In this document: piece after piece, positions 15,293 to 24,300 of the stretch
Layout of the letters: each line of letters begins with the position of its first letter
Numbering within the stretch: the first letter of the stretch is position 1
Position numbers and translations under genes: made by a program
Source of the DNA: Bacteroidales bacterium
GTDB lineage: Bacteria; Bacteroidota; Bacteroidia; Bacteroidales; Bacteroidaceae
Direction of reading: 5' to 3'
Assembly: GCA_004555245.1 (NCBI GenBank)
Contig: SFIS01000045.1
Span: forward strand, 1-26,053
DNA: 26,053 nucleotides
The notes under the pieces: model-generated
Told to the model about the DNA's origin: nothing
The model's database searches: none
Seen by the model: only the letters and a program-made list of their open reading frames with translations

Positions 15293-16556
15293 AGCCTTCA
15301 ATCCTTTCAATCAGTTCGAGACACATCCTTGAGTTGTGGTACGGGCATTTCCAGAATCCGGCGTGGTCGTCACACGTATTGACATTCCCCTCCGGGTCGC
15401 AGCTCCAGTACCATTCCCCGTGTCTGTAGTCTATTAGGTTGCTCTTGATGTATCTCCAGCAGGCGAGGGCCTTGTCGAGAGCTGCGGTGTCTCCGAAGTG
15501 CTGATAGATATTATAGAAGCCCACCACCGCTTCGGCCTGCACCCACCAGTGTCTGTCGTCATCGACATGTCCTGTGTCGATGTTCGCCTCGTGTGTCATC
15601 GAGCCGTCGTCATTCAGTCCTTTCTCCGAAGCCTTTGCCACGAGTCTCACTATGGGCTCCACCTTCTCCAGCACGTCGTTGTCTCCGAGCACTATGGCGG
15701 CCTCGTGCATGAGCCACGAGCATTCTATGTCGTGCCCGTAGCTCTCGAGCCATCCTGCGCCTCGTGTCCAGTCCATCTCGAAGAAGAGGTCGAGGTGGTG
15801 TGTCTCGGGGTTGAGAATCTTGTCCGTGAAGATGTCGATGAGGTTTCTCAGCGCCACCTCCACCTTCGCCTTGTCGTTGATGTTCACCTCTTTGCCTGCC
15901 TTCTCCATCTCTGTCAGGCATCTGAAGAAGTTGGTGTATGGCTCAATGATATGCAGGTGTGTGTTCTGCGATTTGGGATAGTTTGCGTCGAGTTCCGACA
16001 GCCTCATGTCCGCAATCTCTCCCCATTGTCTTGTCTGCGCCTCGATATATCCGTTATATACAATGTCGAGCGAGTGGTCTTCTATGATATTGAAGAGGTT
16101 GAAGCAGAGCTGCAGCGCTTCCTCCTTCTCCTCTTCTGTCACACTGCCGTCGTTCATCGTCGCCCGCACATATTCGCTCATGCCGTAGAGCATGAAACCG
16201 ATGGCATAGAACTGCTTCTTCGTGTCCGCCGGCCTGCCGTCGTATCTCACCGACCAGTATGTCCCGCCATACACGGGGTCGATGAAGTGCTGCACGATAT
16301 AGTCTTTCGCCCTTCTTGCGGCGGCGAGGTATTCGGGTTTGTGCAGCACGCGGTATGCCGCTGCGAACGACCACAGTATCCTTGCGTTGAGTATGCCGCC
16401 CTTGTCCGCTGTCTTCACCAGCACGCCGTCGCCCCTCATCTGTCCGTAGAATCCGCCGTTCTCCGTGTCCTGCATGTTCTGTATCCAGAAGTCGAGGATG
16501 TTATGCTCCACGGTGTTCAGCATCTCCTGTTTCAGTGTCAGAAGTGTATTTTTCAT
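15291..16556 (-). CDS. AGE-family disaccharide 2-epimerase (mannobiose/cellobiose 2-epimerase)
   Basis: A 421-aa cytoplasmic (alpha/alpha)6-barrel protein of the N-acylglucosamine 2-epimerase superfamily. In B. fragilis-type mannan catabolism this enzyme turns beta-1,4-mannobiose into mannosyl-glucose; related enzymes act on cellobiose and lactose. Visible signatures: GGFYGQMRGDG (34-44), LNARILWSF (56-64), SYGHDIECSWLM (272-283, His275), RHWWVQAEAVVGF (335-347) and FWKCPYHNSR (401-410, His407). His275 and His407 are the probable catalytic pair. There is no signal peptide. Its place between the transporter and alpha-galactosidase genes and near a GH130 phosphorylase supports the mannobiose role over cellobiose. 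Confidence 0.92.
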   Translation of the reverse strand: MKNTLLTLKQEMLNTVEHNILDFWIQNMQDTENGGFYGQMRGDGVLVKTADKGGILNARILWSFAAAYRVLHKPEYLAAARRAKDYIVQHFIDPVYGGTYWSVRYDGRPADTKKQFYAIGFMLYGMSEYVRATMNDGSVTEEEKEEALQLCFNLFNIIEDHSLDIVYNGYIEAQTRQWGEIADMRLSELDANYPKSQNTHLHIIEPYTNFFRCLTEMEKAGKEVNINDKAKVEVALRNLIDIFTDKILNPETHHLDLFFEMDWTRGAGWLESYGHDIECSWLMHEAAIVLGDNDVLEKVEPIVRLVAKASEKGLNDDGSMTHEANIDTGHVDDDRHWWVQAEAVVGFYNIYQHFGDTAALDKALACWRYIKSNLIDYRHGEWYWSCDPEGNVNTCDDHAGFWKCPYHNSRMCLELIERIEG

Positions 16557-16581
16557 AATTGTCCAATGATTTCAGGTTAGT

Positions 16582-16609
16582 CGAGGCGGCACGGGGACAT
16601 GTCGCCTCG
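16582..16609 (-). promoter_or_regulatory. GC-rich hairpin after the transporter gene
   Basis: CGAGGCG (16582-16588) and CGCCTCG (16603-16609) form a perfect 7-bp stem 7 bases after the transporter stop codon. There is no T tract. It is one of three stop-proximal hairpins in this operon. Confidence 0.5.
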
Positions 16610-16616
16610 CGCGAGA

Positions 16617-17960
16617 TTATTTCTTTATAGGATATAAGTAAGCGAGTGTAGTCATTATGACAGCGATGAAAGCCGGGAAGAGTGAGAACAGCGCCCATAT
16701 CATCGTCCTCACCGATTCCGTTACGGATGCCGGGTCAATGCTCTCGTTTCCCATCTCGTCTGCAATCATCGTAGCCCCGGCAATGCCGAGCAGCAATGCT
16801 ATGAGCGAGCCGGAGACAGCGCCTCCGAACTTCTGCGCCATCGTTCCCGACGAGAATATGAGTCCTGTCGATGATGTGCCGAAGGTCTCCGTCGCATAGT
16901 CCGCCACGTCGGCATACATCGACCAGAGCAGCGGCGAGAAGAGCCCCACGCCGACAGAGGTGAGCACCACAAGGGCTATCATCAGCCATATCGACGACGG
17001 TGTCATAGGTATGAAGAAGAAGGCTACGGAGAGCACCAGACATATCAGCGACGCCCAGATGAACGCCTTGCGCTTCGAGCCCACCCATGCCGTGAACTTC
17101 GGCGAGACACCTCCGAATATCATGCACGTCACCTCGCCGAAAGCCATGAAGACGGTGTAGTTGATAATCAGGCTGCCCACCGTGATGTCTCCGCCCATGC
17201 AGTATTGGAAGATGTACGCCGCGACGGCATATCTGAAGCCGTTGAAGAAGTTTGTGCATATTCCTATGGCAGTGAGGAATATCCACGGCTTGTTTCTGAA
17301 GAGGTTGGCAAACTGTCTGAAAGAGAACTTCTCCGCCCTCACTTGCTTCACTCGCTCACGTGTCAGCAGTCCGCAGGCGAGTGTCATCACGGCAGCGAGA
17401 ATGCCGAAGCCTGCTCCGAGGACGGCATACTGGTGTGCGTCCGTCCCGCCCACCATCTTCTGCAGGTAGGGGAAAGAGAGCAGCGTGACGAAGCCCATGG
17501 CGTAGGCTCCCACCATACGGTATGACGAGAACTCGTTCTTCTCGTTGTCATCCTCCGTCATCACGCCGAGCAGCGATCCGTACGGCACGTTCACCGCCGT
17601 ATATACCACCATCATCAGCAGATAGAAGACATAGGCATATACACGCTTCGCCACGGGTCCGAGGTCGGGCGTGTAGAGCAGCAGTGCGAAAATCAGTCCG
17701 AAGGGTATCGAGCCGAAGATGAGCCACGGGCGGTAGATGCCCCAGCGCGACTGCGTGCGGTCGGCAAGGCTGCCCATCAGCGGGTCCGTCACGACATCAA
17801 ACATACGTGCGATGAGCATCAGCGCCGCAGTGTCGGCGAGCGAGAGCCCGAAGACATTGGTGAAGAAGAAGGGGAAGGCGATAGACATTATCTTCCATGT
17901 TATGCCGCCGGATGCGGCGTCGCCGAGGGCGTAGCCTATCTTTTCTTTTATCGAAGCCAT
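16617..17960 (-). CDS. GPH-family (MelB-like) cation:sugar symporter
   Basis: A 447-aa inner-membrane protein with about 12 hydrophobic segments. Residues 51-80 carry the GPH/MelB signature ARMFDVVTDPLMGSLADRTQ; Asp55 and Asp59 match the cation-site aspartates of MelB, and Asp14 lies where another acidic residue is expected. The family imports glycosides with Na+ or H+. In this operon the substrate is most likely mannobiose or short manno-oligosaccharides, delivered to the epimerase and GH130 phosphorylase. It sits between those two genes, as in the B. fragilis mannan cluster. The substrate is inferred from context. Confidence 0.92.
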   Translation of the reverse strand: MASIKEKIGYALGDAASGGITWKIMSIAFPFFFTNVFGLSLADTAALMLIARMFDVVTDPLMGSLADRTQSRWGIYRPWLIFGSIPFGLIFALLLYTPDLGPVAKRVYAYVFYLLMMVVYTAVNVPYGSLLGVMTEDDNEKNEFSSYRMVGAYAMGFVTLLSFPYLQKMVGGTDAHQYAVLGAGFGILAAVMTLACGLLTRERVKQVRAEKFSFRQFANLFRNKPWIFLTAIGICTNFFNGFRYAVAAYIFQYCMGGDITVGSLIINYTVFMAFGEVTCMIFGGVSPKFTAWVGSKRKAFIWASLICLVLSVAFFFIPMTPSSIWLMIALVVLTSVGVGLFSPLLWSMYADVADYATETFGTSSTGLIFSSGTMAQKFGGAVSGSLIALLLGIAGATMIADEMGNESIDPASVTESVRTMIWALFSLFPAFIAVIMTTLAYLYPIKK

Positions 17961-18022
17961 AGTATATAAAATAAGGTGTTAGTTCGTTGTCTGAAAGCAG
18001 TCAGTCAGCCTGACGTATGATG

Positions 18023-18063
18023 TCCGCCGCCGTGCAGCAGGTCAGTGACCACACGGCGGCGGA
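18023..18063 (-). promoter_or_regulatory. 12-bp GC-rich hairpin after the GH130 gene
   Basis: TCCGCCGCCGTG (18023-18034) pairs perfectly with CACGGCGGCGGA (18052-18063). It starts 8 bases after the GH130 stop codon on the minus strand and lacks a T tract, so it probably protects or punctuates the polycistronic mRNA. Confidence 0.6.
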
Positions 18064-18070
18064 ATGTTGT

Positions 18071-19264
18071 TTACAGCGCTTTGTTCTTCGCCACGAGAGC
18101 CTTTATCGTCTCCACAGATGCCGCGGTGCATAGCCCGTCCTCCGGCGTGTTCATGCAGTAGTCCGCCAGTTTTCCCACCGTCGATACTGCGACGTGCATC
18201 CTTGTGTCAGACGAGGCATAGTATATCAGCACACGGTCGTTGTCGTCGTGCATCCCGTCCTCCGGCTCTCCGTCGGCAATCCATCCGTTGGCGAACGCGA
18301 CGTTCATCACGTCTCCGACATACTCCTCGCCTTCCGGTACGAGGAAATATCCTCCGGGCTGTGCCGTGACACGCGTCGGGTCGTCGAGAGCCGTCATGTA
18401 CATATACAGCACATATCTCAGTCCTGAAGCGCATCCTCTCACGCCGTGTGCGAGGTGCAGCCATCCGTGCCTTGTCTTGATAGGGTGCGGGCCTTCGCCG
18501 TTCTTCACCTCCATGATGGTGTGGTAGTGTCTCGCGTTGATGATTTTCTCCTCCTTCACCTCGGCGTGCTCTATGTCGTCCACGAGCGCCCATCCTATGC
18601 CGCCTCCCGACCCGGTGTCGATGAAACCGTCCTGCGGACGTGTGTAGAAGGCGTATTTCCCTTCCACGAACTCCGGGTGCAGCACCACGTTTCTCTGCTG
18701 CGACTTCGCCTTCAGGTCTGGCAGGCGGTGCCATGTCTTCAGGTCCTTCGTGCGTGCTATCGCCGCTGTGGCGGTGGCAGCCGAGAGGTCGCCCGGTTGG
18801 GTGTCGTCATGACGCTCGGCACAGAAGACGCCGTATATCCATCCGTCCTCGTGCTGTGTCAGGCGCATGTCGTATATGTTTGTCGCGGGTATGACATCCT
18901 CCGGCATTGTTATCGGCTCGTCCCAGAAGCGGAAGTTGTCTATGCCGTTGGGCGATTCCGCCACGGCGAAGAACGACTTCCTGTCCGCGCCCTCCACACG
19001 CACCACGAGGAGGTAGCGTCCGTCTATCTTTATCGCACCGGAGTTGAGGGTGGCGTTCATCATGATGCGCTGCATGAAGAAGGCGTTGTCCTTCTCCGAG
19101 AAGTCGTAGCGCCATTCAAGCGGCGTATGCTCTGCCGTGATGATAGGATAGACATATCTGTCGTAGATGCCGTTGCCCCACTCTTTCTTCACATTGGGAC
19201 GCACAAGCAGCTCTTCGTGGCGGGCACGCACTGCTGCCACTCTGTTTTCAAATTCTGTTGACAT
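18071..19264 (-). CDS. GH130 beta-1,4-mannosylglucose phosphorylase
   Basis: A 397-aa cytoplasmic five-bladed propeller enzyme. GH130_1 members phosphorolyse 4-O-beta-mannosyl-glucose to alpha-mannose 1-phosphate and glucose, the step after the epimerase. Length and N-terminus fit the B. fragilis enzyme closely, and the catalytic Asp of GH130 is Asp132 in NIYDMRLTQHEDGWIYG. Other visible parts are RPNVKKEWGNGIYDRYVYP (22-40), QQRNVVLHPEF near 200 and the HGVRG and YYASSDTRMHVAVST segments near the C-terminus. There is no signal peptide. It is the second gene of the operon, separated from the mannanase by 131 bases holding a 9-bp repeat array. Confidence 0.94.
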   Translation of the reverse strand: MSTEFENRVAAVRARHEELLVRPNVKKEWGNGIYDRYVYPIITAEHTPLEWRYDFSEKDNAFFMQRIMMNATLNSGAIKIDGRYLLVVRVEGADRKSFFAVAESPNGIDNFRFWDEPITMPEDVIPATNIYDMRLTQHEDGWIYGVFCAERHDDTQPGDLSAATATAAIARTKDLKTWHRLPDLKAKSQQRNVVLHPEFVEGKYAFYTRPQDGFIDTGSGGGIGWALVDDIEHAEVKEEKIINARHYHTIMEVKNGEGPHPIKTRHGWLHLAHGVRGCASGLRYVLYMYMTALDDPTRVTAQPGGYFLVPEGEEYVGDVMNVAFANGWIADGEPEDGMHDDNDRVLIYYASSDTRMHVAVSTVGKLADYCMNTPEDGLCTAASVETIKALVAKNKAL

Positions 19265-19302
19265 GGGTATGGTTTGTTTTGTAAGTTAACGGGTTGATAG
19301 AA

Positions 19303-19392
19303 TCACGTTAGTAACGATAAGAACGGTAATAACGACAATAACGATAATAACGTTCGTAACGATAATAACGATAATAACGTTTTTAACGATAC
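19303..19392 (-). repeat. 9-bp tandem repeat array between mannanase and phosphorylase genes
   Basis: About ten consecutive 9-base units, best seen as TAACGATAA on the plus strand, run from 19303 to 19392. Exact TAACGATAA units occur at 19312, 19339, 19357 and 19366, with variants between. The array begins 3 bases beyond the GH26 stop codon and ends about 38 bases before the GH130 start. It is a possible variable-number repeat in the intercistronic RNA. Confidence 0.85.
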
Positions 19393-19395
19393 TGC

Positions 19396-20547
19396 CTATT
19401 TCTTTATATCCTTGCAGAAGAGGAAGCGTTTGTCCTTTGCCCACGCCTTGAAGTCGTCGGCTGTCGTTGCAGCGGGCGAAGCGCCGAAATGGTCCTTGCT
19501 GTAGTTGCGCCACGGCAGGAAGTAGAGCACCGGATAACGCTCGATGACGGGTTTGAAGACCCTCTGCCACCAAGTGGCGTCGGGCGAGTTCTGGTATCCG
19601 CATTCCGTCAGGGCGATCAGCTTTCCGTGTTTCTTCGCGATGTCTGTCAGCAGTGCGAGGTCTGCGTCCATCTGTTTCACGAAGTCCGCCTCCGTGCCCC
19701 ATTGGTATGCGTCCTCCCCGATGATGTCCACGCGGTCGTCTCCCGGATAGCGTTTCATCCACGCCTCCTCTGTCCAGTCTCCCTGGAGGTTTGGCGAGTA
19801 CGCCCACACGATGCTCTCTTTCAGCGAGGCGTTGACATAGTCCTGCGTCATGTTCCACAGCGCGTGGAACTCGCTGTCCGTGCAGTTCTTCTGTCCCCAC
19901 CAGAACCACGAGCCGTTATTCTCGTGCCAGGGGCGGAAGATGACGGGAATGGCGTTGCCCTTCTTGTCTTTCAGCGAGGCGAGGAAGTCTGTCACGCGTT
20001 TCAGCCATTCGTTGAAGAGCGGATGGCACACGCCGCCCGGTATGACGGCCTTCACCGTATGCTTCGGGTTGGGCACGCGTGCCGCCATGTCGTGCTGGTT
20101 GATACGTCTGAGAGCGTCCGTTGCAGCGTCATACGCCTTGATGTCGTTCTCTATCCATGCCGTGGTGCCGATCATGGGGTTGCGCGGATGCCACGAGATG
20201 GTTATGATGCCGCCCCTTGCATGATGGTCGATGATAGCTTGCCTGATGCGTGTGAAGGGCACGGAATCGAGGTTCTTCAGGTCGCCCTTCTCTATACCGC
20301 CGAGGTCGAAGCCCATCACAGCGGGGTAGTCGCCCACCAGCTCGTACGTGTCCGAGCGTCCCTCGTCCCAGTCCCATGTGATGCCGTAGAACGTGTCGTC
20401 CTGATGACCGTACATATACCCGCGCTTCTGTATCTTCGCCAGACGTTCAATCAGCTGCTGGCGTGCCGTCTTCTTTGCGGCGTGCGAGACAAGGGAGAGA
20501 GGCAGAAGGGCTGCCAGAAGAAGCATAGATGCTGTGATTCTTTTCAT
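19396..20547 (-). CDS. manA: Secreted GH26 beta-mannanase
   Basis: A 383-aa protein with a signal peptide (residues 1-23, cleavage after SHA). GH26 endo- or mannobiose-releasing beta-1,4-mannanases supply mannobiose to the downstream genes. Visible motifs: YMYGHQDDTFYGITW (44-58), GFDLGG (79-84), ITISWHPRNP (115-124), FRPWHENNGSWFWWG with acid/base Glu209, and LIALTECGYQN with nucleophile Glu315. There is no lipobox, so it is probably periplasmic or secreted, and it is of single-domain length. It is the first gene of the five-gene operon. The symbol follows the B. fragilis mannan pathway by analogy. Confidence 0.94.
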   Translation of the reverse strand: MKRITASMLLLAALLPLSLVSHAAKKTARQQLIERLAKIQKRGYMYGHQDDTFYGITWDWDEGRSDTYELVGDYPAVMGFDLGGIEKGDLKNLDSVPFTRIRQAIIDHHARGGIITISWHPRNPMIGTTAWIENDIKAYDAATDALRRINQHDMAARVPNPKHTVKAVIPGGVCHPLFNEWLKRVTDFLASLKDKKGNAIPVIFRPWHENNGSWFWWGQKNCTDSEFHALWNMTQDYVNASLKESIVWAYSPNLQGDWTEEAWMKRYPGDDRVDIIGEDAYQWGTEADFVKQMDADLALLTDIAKKHGKLIALTECGYQNSPDATWWQRVFKPVIERYPVLYFLPWRNYSKDHFGASPAATTADDFKAWAKDKRFLFCKDIKK

Positions 20548-20587
20548 AATATTCTTAGTGGATAGACATAATAGTTAGTTCTGCGTG

Positions 20588-20595
20588 CAAAGTTA
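20588..20595 (-). promoter_or_regulatory. -7 element of the mannan operon promoter
   Basis: On the minus strand this reads TAACTTTG, matching TAnnTTTG, 41 bases before the GH26 start. The nearest TTTG upstream (20621-20624) is 25 bases away, too far for a canonical -33, so the promoter may need an activator. A 6-bp inverted repeat AACGAC/GTCGTT lies at 20648-20664 and could be the regulator site. Confidence 0.5.
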
Positions 20596-20774
20596 CTATT
20601 ATATTATATATAGACCTTTGCAAAAATTATCAGAATATTGTACTGACAACGACACATCGTCGTTCACGCCTGTTTTTCACAACAATCAGACAAGAAAAGT
20701 CAAGGTTTCCGTACGGGCTTCTTTCCCACCCGGCATGGTTTTCATGTTCGCACGCGGTTCTGCGTGCCAAGGTT
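20596..20774. other. Upstream region of the mannan operon
   Basis: There is no credible gene here. Apart from the AACGAC/GTCGTT repeat (20648-20664) there is only a CACGC/GCGTG mini-hairpin (20751-20766). No regulator gene for the mannan operon is present in the window. Confidence 0.5.
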
Positions 20775-20822
20775 TAAAAAGCCCGACGCGGCCGGCATGT
20801 TTCACAACAAGCCGGCCGCGTC
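20775..20822 (-). terminator. Rho-independent terminator after the 71-aa gene
   Basis: GACGCGGCCGGC (20785-20796) and GCCGGCCGCGTC (20811-20822) form a perfect 12-bp GC-rich stem. On the minus strand it is followed by GGGCTTTTTAAACC. It ends the minus-strand transcript of the large secreted protein and 71-aa genes, about 180 bases after the last stop. The stretch 20823-20958 holds nothing I can name. Confidence 0.8.
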
Positions 20823-20958
20823 TTGGTTGGATAGAAACCACAGGCATTAGGATTGGCGGTGCGCTTCACAGAGTTCCGCGTCCGTGACTGATGTCGTGCC
20901 TGGGCTCAGAAATAAAAACTACTATTAGGTGTATAAAACTATAAAATATTCTTCCAGT

Positions 20959-20992
20959 GCAGGCGGCGTCTGCTGCGCATGTCCCCGCCTGC
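20959..20992 (-). promoter_or_regulatory. GC-rich hairpin after the 71-aa gene
   Basis: GCAGGCGG (20959-20966) pairs with CCGCCTGC (20985-20992), beginning 11 bases past the stop codon on the minus strand. No T tract follows. It resembles the stop-proximal hairpins of the mannan operon. Confidence 0.45.
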
Positions 20993-21003
20993 CGTTTGCT
21001 TGG

Positions 21004-21219
21004 TCAGTTGTACGGGCTGTCCTCGAACAGCTTCAGCACTTTGTCCGACCGGGAGAGAATCTCTAAGTCGCCTTCGTCCTCTTCATCGTCCCATGTGTCG
21101 AACGAGGTGCCTTTGTTCAGCTGGACATCTGTTCCTACAGAATTTCCCATCAGCTGGTCAGATAAAACGTTGATGGCATTTATTTCTGGAGTGGTATATG
21201 TTTTCTTGATTGATTGCAT
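21004..21219 (-). CDS. 71-aa acidic peptide, unknown
   Basis: I recognise only a general type: short Bacteroidales proteins that begin MKKxYxxPE and continue into a leader-like helix. The N-terminus reads MQSIKKTYTTPEINAINVLS, followed by DQLMGNSVG, which might be a leader ending at a small-residue motif, though not a true double glycine. Residues about 40-52 are very acidic (FDTWDDEEDEGDLE). There is no classical signal peptide or membrane helix. It lies 89 bases after the large secreted protein gene on the same strand with a hairpin just upstream of its ATG, and has its own downstream terminator. It could be a modified or exported peptide, or a small partner of the large protein. Confidence 0.65.
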   Translation of the reverse strand: MQSIKKTYTTPEINAINVLSDQLMGNSVGTDVQLNKGTSFDTWDDEEDEGDLEILSRSDKVLKLFEDSPYN

Positions 21220-21237
21220 AACATTCTTGTTTTTTGT

Positions 21238-21269
21238 CCTGCGGCTGCTTACAGGAAGGCAGCCGCAGG
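21238..21269 (-). promoter_or_regulatory. 11-bp hairpin upstream of the 71-aa gene
   Basis: CCTGCGGCTGC (21238-21248) and GCAGCCGCAGG (21259-21269) form a perfect stem with a 10-base loop. On the minus strand it follows the large gene's stop by about 40 bases and precedes the peptide ATG by 18. Its tail is ACAAAAAACAAG, A-rich rather than T-rich, so it is more likely a processing or stability element than a terminator. Confidence 0.6.
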
Positions 21270-21308
21270 AATTGTTTCTTTACGGTTTCTGTTCTCTCGG
21301 TCAGGATT

Positions 21309-24300
21309 TCATCTCACAACGACTTTCTTTCCGTTGCAGATATACATACCTGGAGCAGACGGTTTTGTGATGCGCACGCCCTGCATGTTATGCCATACGG
21401 CGTTCGTCATATCCACCTCCGCGTTGTCCTTCACCTGCTCTATGCCCGTTGTCGTGTTGTCGCCGAGTTCATCCTCGTCGAACGCCATAACGAAGCAGTA
21501 TGCCTTTGTCGATACGACAGTCTCACCTTCGTTGTATGTGAAATTGTAGTTCTCATACTCCGACGGATTGAGCTGTTTATCAACCGAGAGGTAAGAGTAG
21601 TTCTTCTTTGTAGCAGTTCCGGCGAAAGGTTTCCAGAAGCCGAGCGGCACGTCGGACATCTCCTTTCCCGCAAACTTAAACCTATAGGAGAAGAAATAGT
21701 TGTATTTCTTAGTGCCATTTTCTGTAACCTCCGGACTGACAGTTCCTGCCTGCTCATAGCAGTCTTTGAGGTAGTTCTGCTCGCCTTCAGCGAGTCTCAC
21801 ATTATATCCGTCCGGATATACCGGGAACGCTATGCTCTTGTTGCCGGCAAGGAGGTTCGGGTTGCTAAGAATCACAGGGCAGTGTGCGGGGATGTAGCCT
21901 TCAGTCAGCTCTTTCAGATATACTTTTCCCTTTCCTACCTTCGCAGCGTAGTATGCCTTCACGCCGTTGGGGAGGAGGAGGGCGCAGTCGTCAGACAAGG
22001 TTCTCCAGCCGCCGTAGTTGTGGACGGTAGCTGATGTGGCTGATTCTGAATCCTTAAAGGTCGAAGTTACATTTGCCATCGTCACCTCTTTATCCACGGT
22101 GTAGAGCTGGTTATTGCCTGTCTCTTCCTTGTGGTTGTAGAAGCGGATGGTGTAGGTGCCGGTAGGCAAGCCCCATATCATGCCGCTATAGTCCTTGCCG
22201 CTATCGTCCTTGCCGAGGTTCTTGTTCTCATTGCTGCCATTTGTGTTATACTGCACATGGTTGTAGAACGCGTAGTCACCACCTTCAGTTGGAGCCTGGA
22301 CATACCATGCGTCTGTCGCTGATGTTGGTGACACTGCATTGTTGTCCTCGCAATAGTTGAAGGTATAGCTGTCTTCGTTGAGGAAGAAGGCGAACGGTTG
22401 TCCCTGAACGAACTTGCCGGTGTAGATGTAGTGCTGCTTGCCGTTCAACTCTGCCGACGACATGGCGATACGTTTTGCCGGTTCATAGCTGCCGCTCTCA
22501 TCCACCGCAGGACCGGCGATATAGAAGCCGTCGTGGAACTCGATGCGGTAGGTGGAGTATGTCGCGTTGAAATAGATGGTGTATGAGACGTAGCGGTTCT
22601 TCTGTGCATCAGAGAGCAGCGGGTTGAGAGCCTGCTGAGCGTTGTCCGTTCCGTAGTCGTTCTTGAAGAATGTCACGCCGCCTTCGAGGGCCTGACCGTC
22701 CATCTGGTTCTGCACGTTCGGACGGAGGAGGAGGTTCCAGAGGTTGTTGCCGTCTTCCACCTTGTCGCCTGTAGAGAACGAGAGGAAGAAGTCATCCCAG
22801 TCTGCCGACCCTTTCTTCACGGTGCAGCTATACACGATGGAGTCTGCCTTTGCCTCGTCTGATGCTCCTAACGGATAGAGGATTTGCTTCATCGGATATT
22901 TCTTGTTATGGGTGTAAGATGTGCCGTCCATCTGTCCTACGAGATATACACCTTTGCTGATATGGTTGGTGAAATAAGTAGAGTTGTAGCCGCGGGAGGT
23001 GAGGAAGCCGACGATGAGGTTGCCGGACTTCATTCCGCTACCAAAGCCATCGACACTGTTGCTGGGTTTGTTGTATGTTTTAGTATTTCCCTTAGAATCG
23101 ATTATATATGTTTTGTCACTCTTGTTATCTTTCGAGAACATAAAGGTGAGAGACTTCGTTTCTGCTGCGTCATTCTTGTGGATGGTGTAGTAGTAGTCAG
23201 GAGTATTTGTTTGCATAGAGCCTGTACGTGTGTCGTAACGGTCAACACCGTTGTTGGCTGTCTGTCCACCCTGATTCTCTCCGTTTGCGAACGCATGGAG
23301 ATAGTCTTTTCCACCTGTCACGTTATCATTCTTCTTGAAATAGTTTCCGCTACCGTCTGTGATATAGAACTTGATGTTGCCTTCAGTGTCATATCGCAGC
23401 TGCCGTCCTTTGTCACCGTCAATCTTCAGGTTGATAGAGACGAGGTCTGTGTCAAGGGTATTTGCGTTACGGTTACGCGATGGGATGAGACGGAAGGCAG
23501 TGTGCTTATCCGGGATGTTGGTGACGGTCTTGTCCGCACGCGCCGTGTTGCCGACATTGGCATCAGGGAAGACAACATAGTAGCTCTTGTTGATCACAGA
23601 CTGCTGTGATTCGTAGTTGAGTGTCAGCGTATTGCCTGACGCATCGTATATGACGGTGATGTCGCCGCTGGGTAAGTCTGTGCCGGAGTTTGCGGTGTAG
23701 GTGAAGTTGGTTGCAGTGGTGTTGCTTTCTGTGATACCATTAATCTGCGAATTGACATGTCCGCCGAATGTGTTGTTATCAGCTTTGAGATATGTCGTTG
23801 ATGTGCCAGTCGTCTTTGCAATGGAGAAGGACAGTCCGGATGTCGTGAACGCACTCTTCGGCAAGGTGAAGGTATATTCGTTGCCACTCTGCATCGGAGA
23901 ATAGCTTGCATCGTTGCAGTCCAGGACATACTCCGTCTTCGTTCCGCCACCTGCCGTGATTGTCACGTTCCAGTTTTTGCCGCTCACCTGCTGTGCAACG
24001 ATGGTGTATTGCTGTGCGCCAGTGGTATAGAACTTGAAGTTGTTGGTTGTCGAGTTTGACCTCAGGTATGCGACATCGTGCGCTTTTCCGTCTGCAGCGA
24101 CCTCTACACCATTTGAATTAGCGAGGACACAGGCATTGCTGTTGTTTTCATCAACGAATCTGAACCATACCACCTCCTTGTTTGAGTTTGACATATTGAG
24201 GGTGTATTCCCATCTCTTGTTTTCGTTTGATGATGTCATATCCCTTGATTCCCAGTTGTTTTCTGCATCCGACTGGAACTTCAGGTTTGTAGGCAGGGTA

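Noticed and set aside
15498..16580. 360-codon plus-strand open frame opposite the epimerase gene
   Set aside because: It lies wholly across the AGE-family gene, is full of His/Val/Leu typical of antisense frames in GC-rich genes, and has no recognisable domain.
19286..19909. Minus-strand frame reading through the 9-bp array into the mannanase gene
   Set aside because: The Val/Ile repeats are only the translation of the 9-bp units in the wrong frame of the GH26 gene.
19489..20565. 358-codon plus-strand open frame opposite the mannanase
   Set aside because: Antisense to GH26 with intact catalytic residues; no start signal or family features.
20585..20887. 100-codon plus-strand frame in the gap upstream of the mannanase
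   Set aside because: It runs through the operon promoter and the terminator stem, and its sequence is not protein-like.
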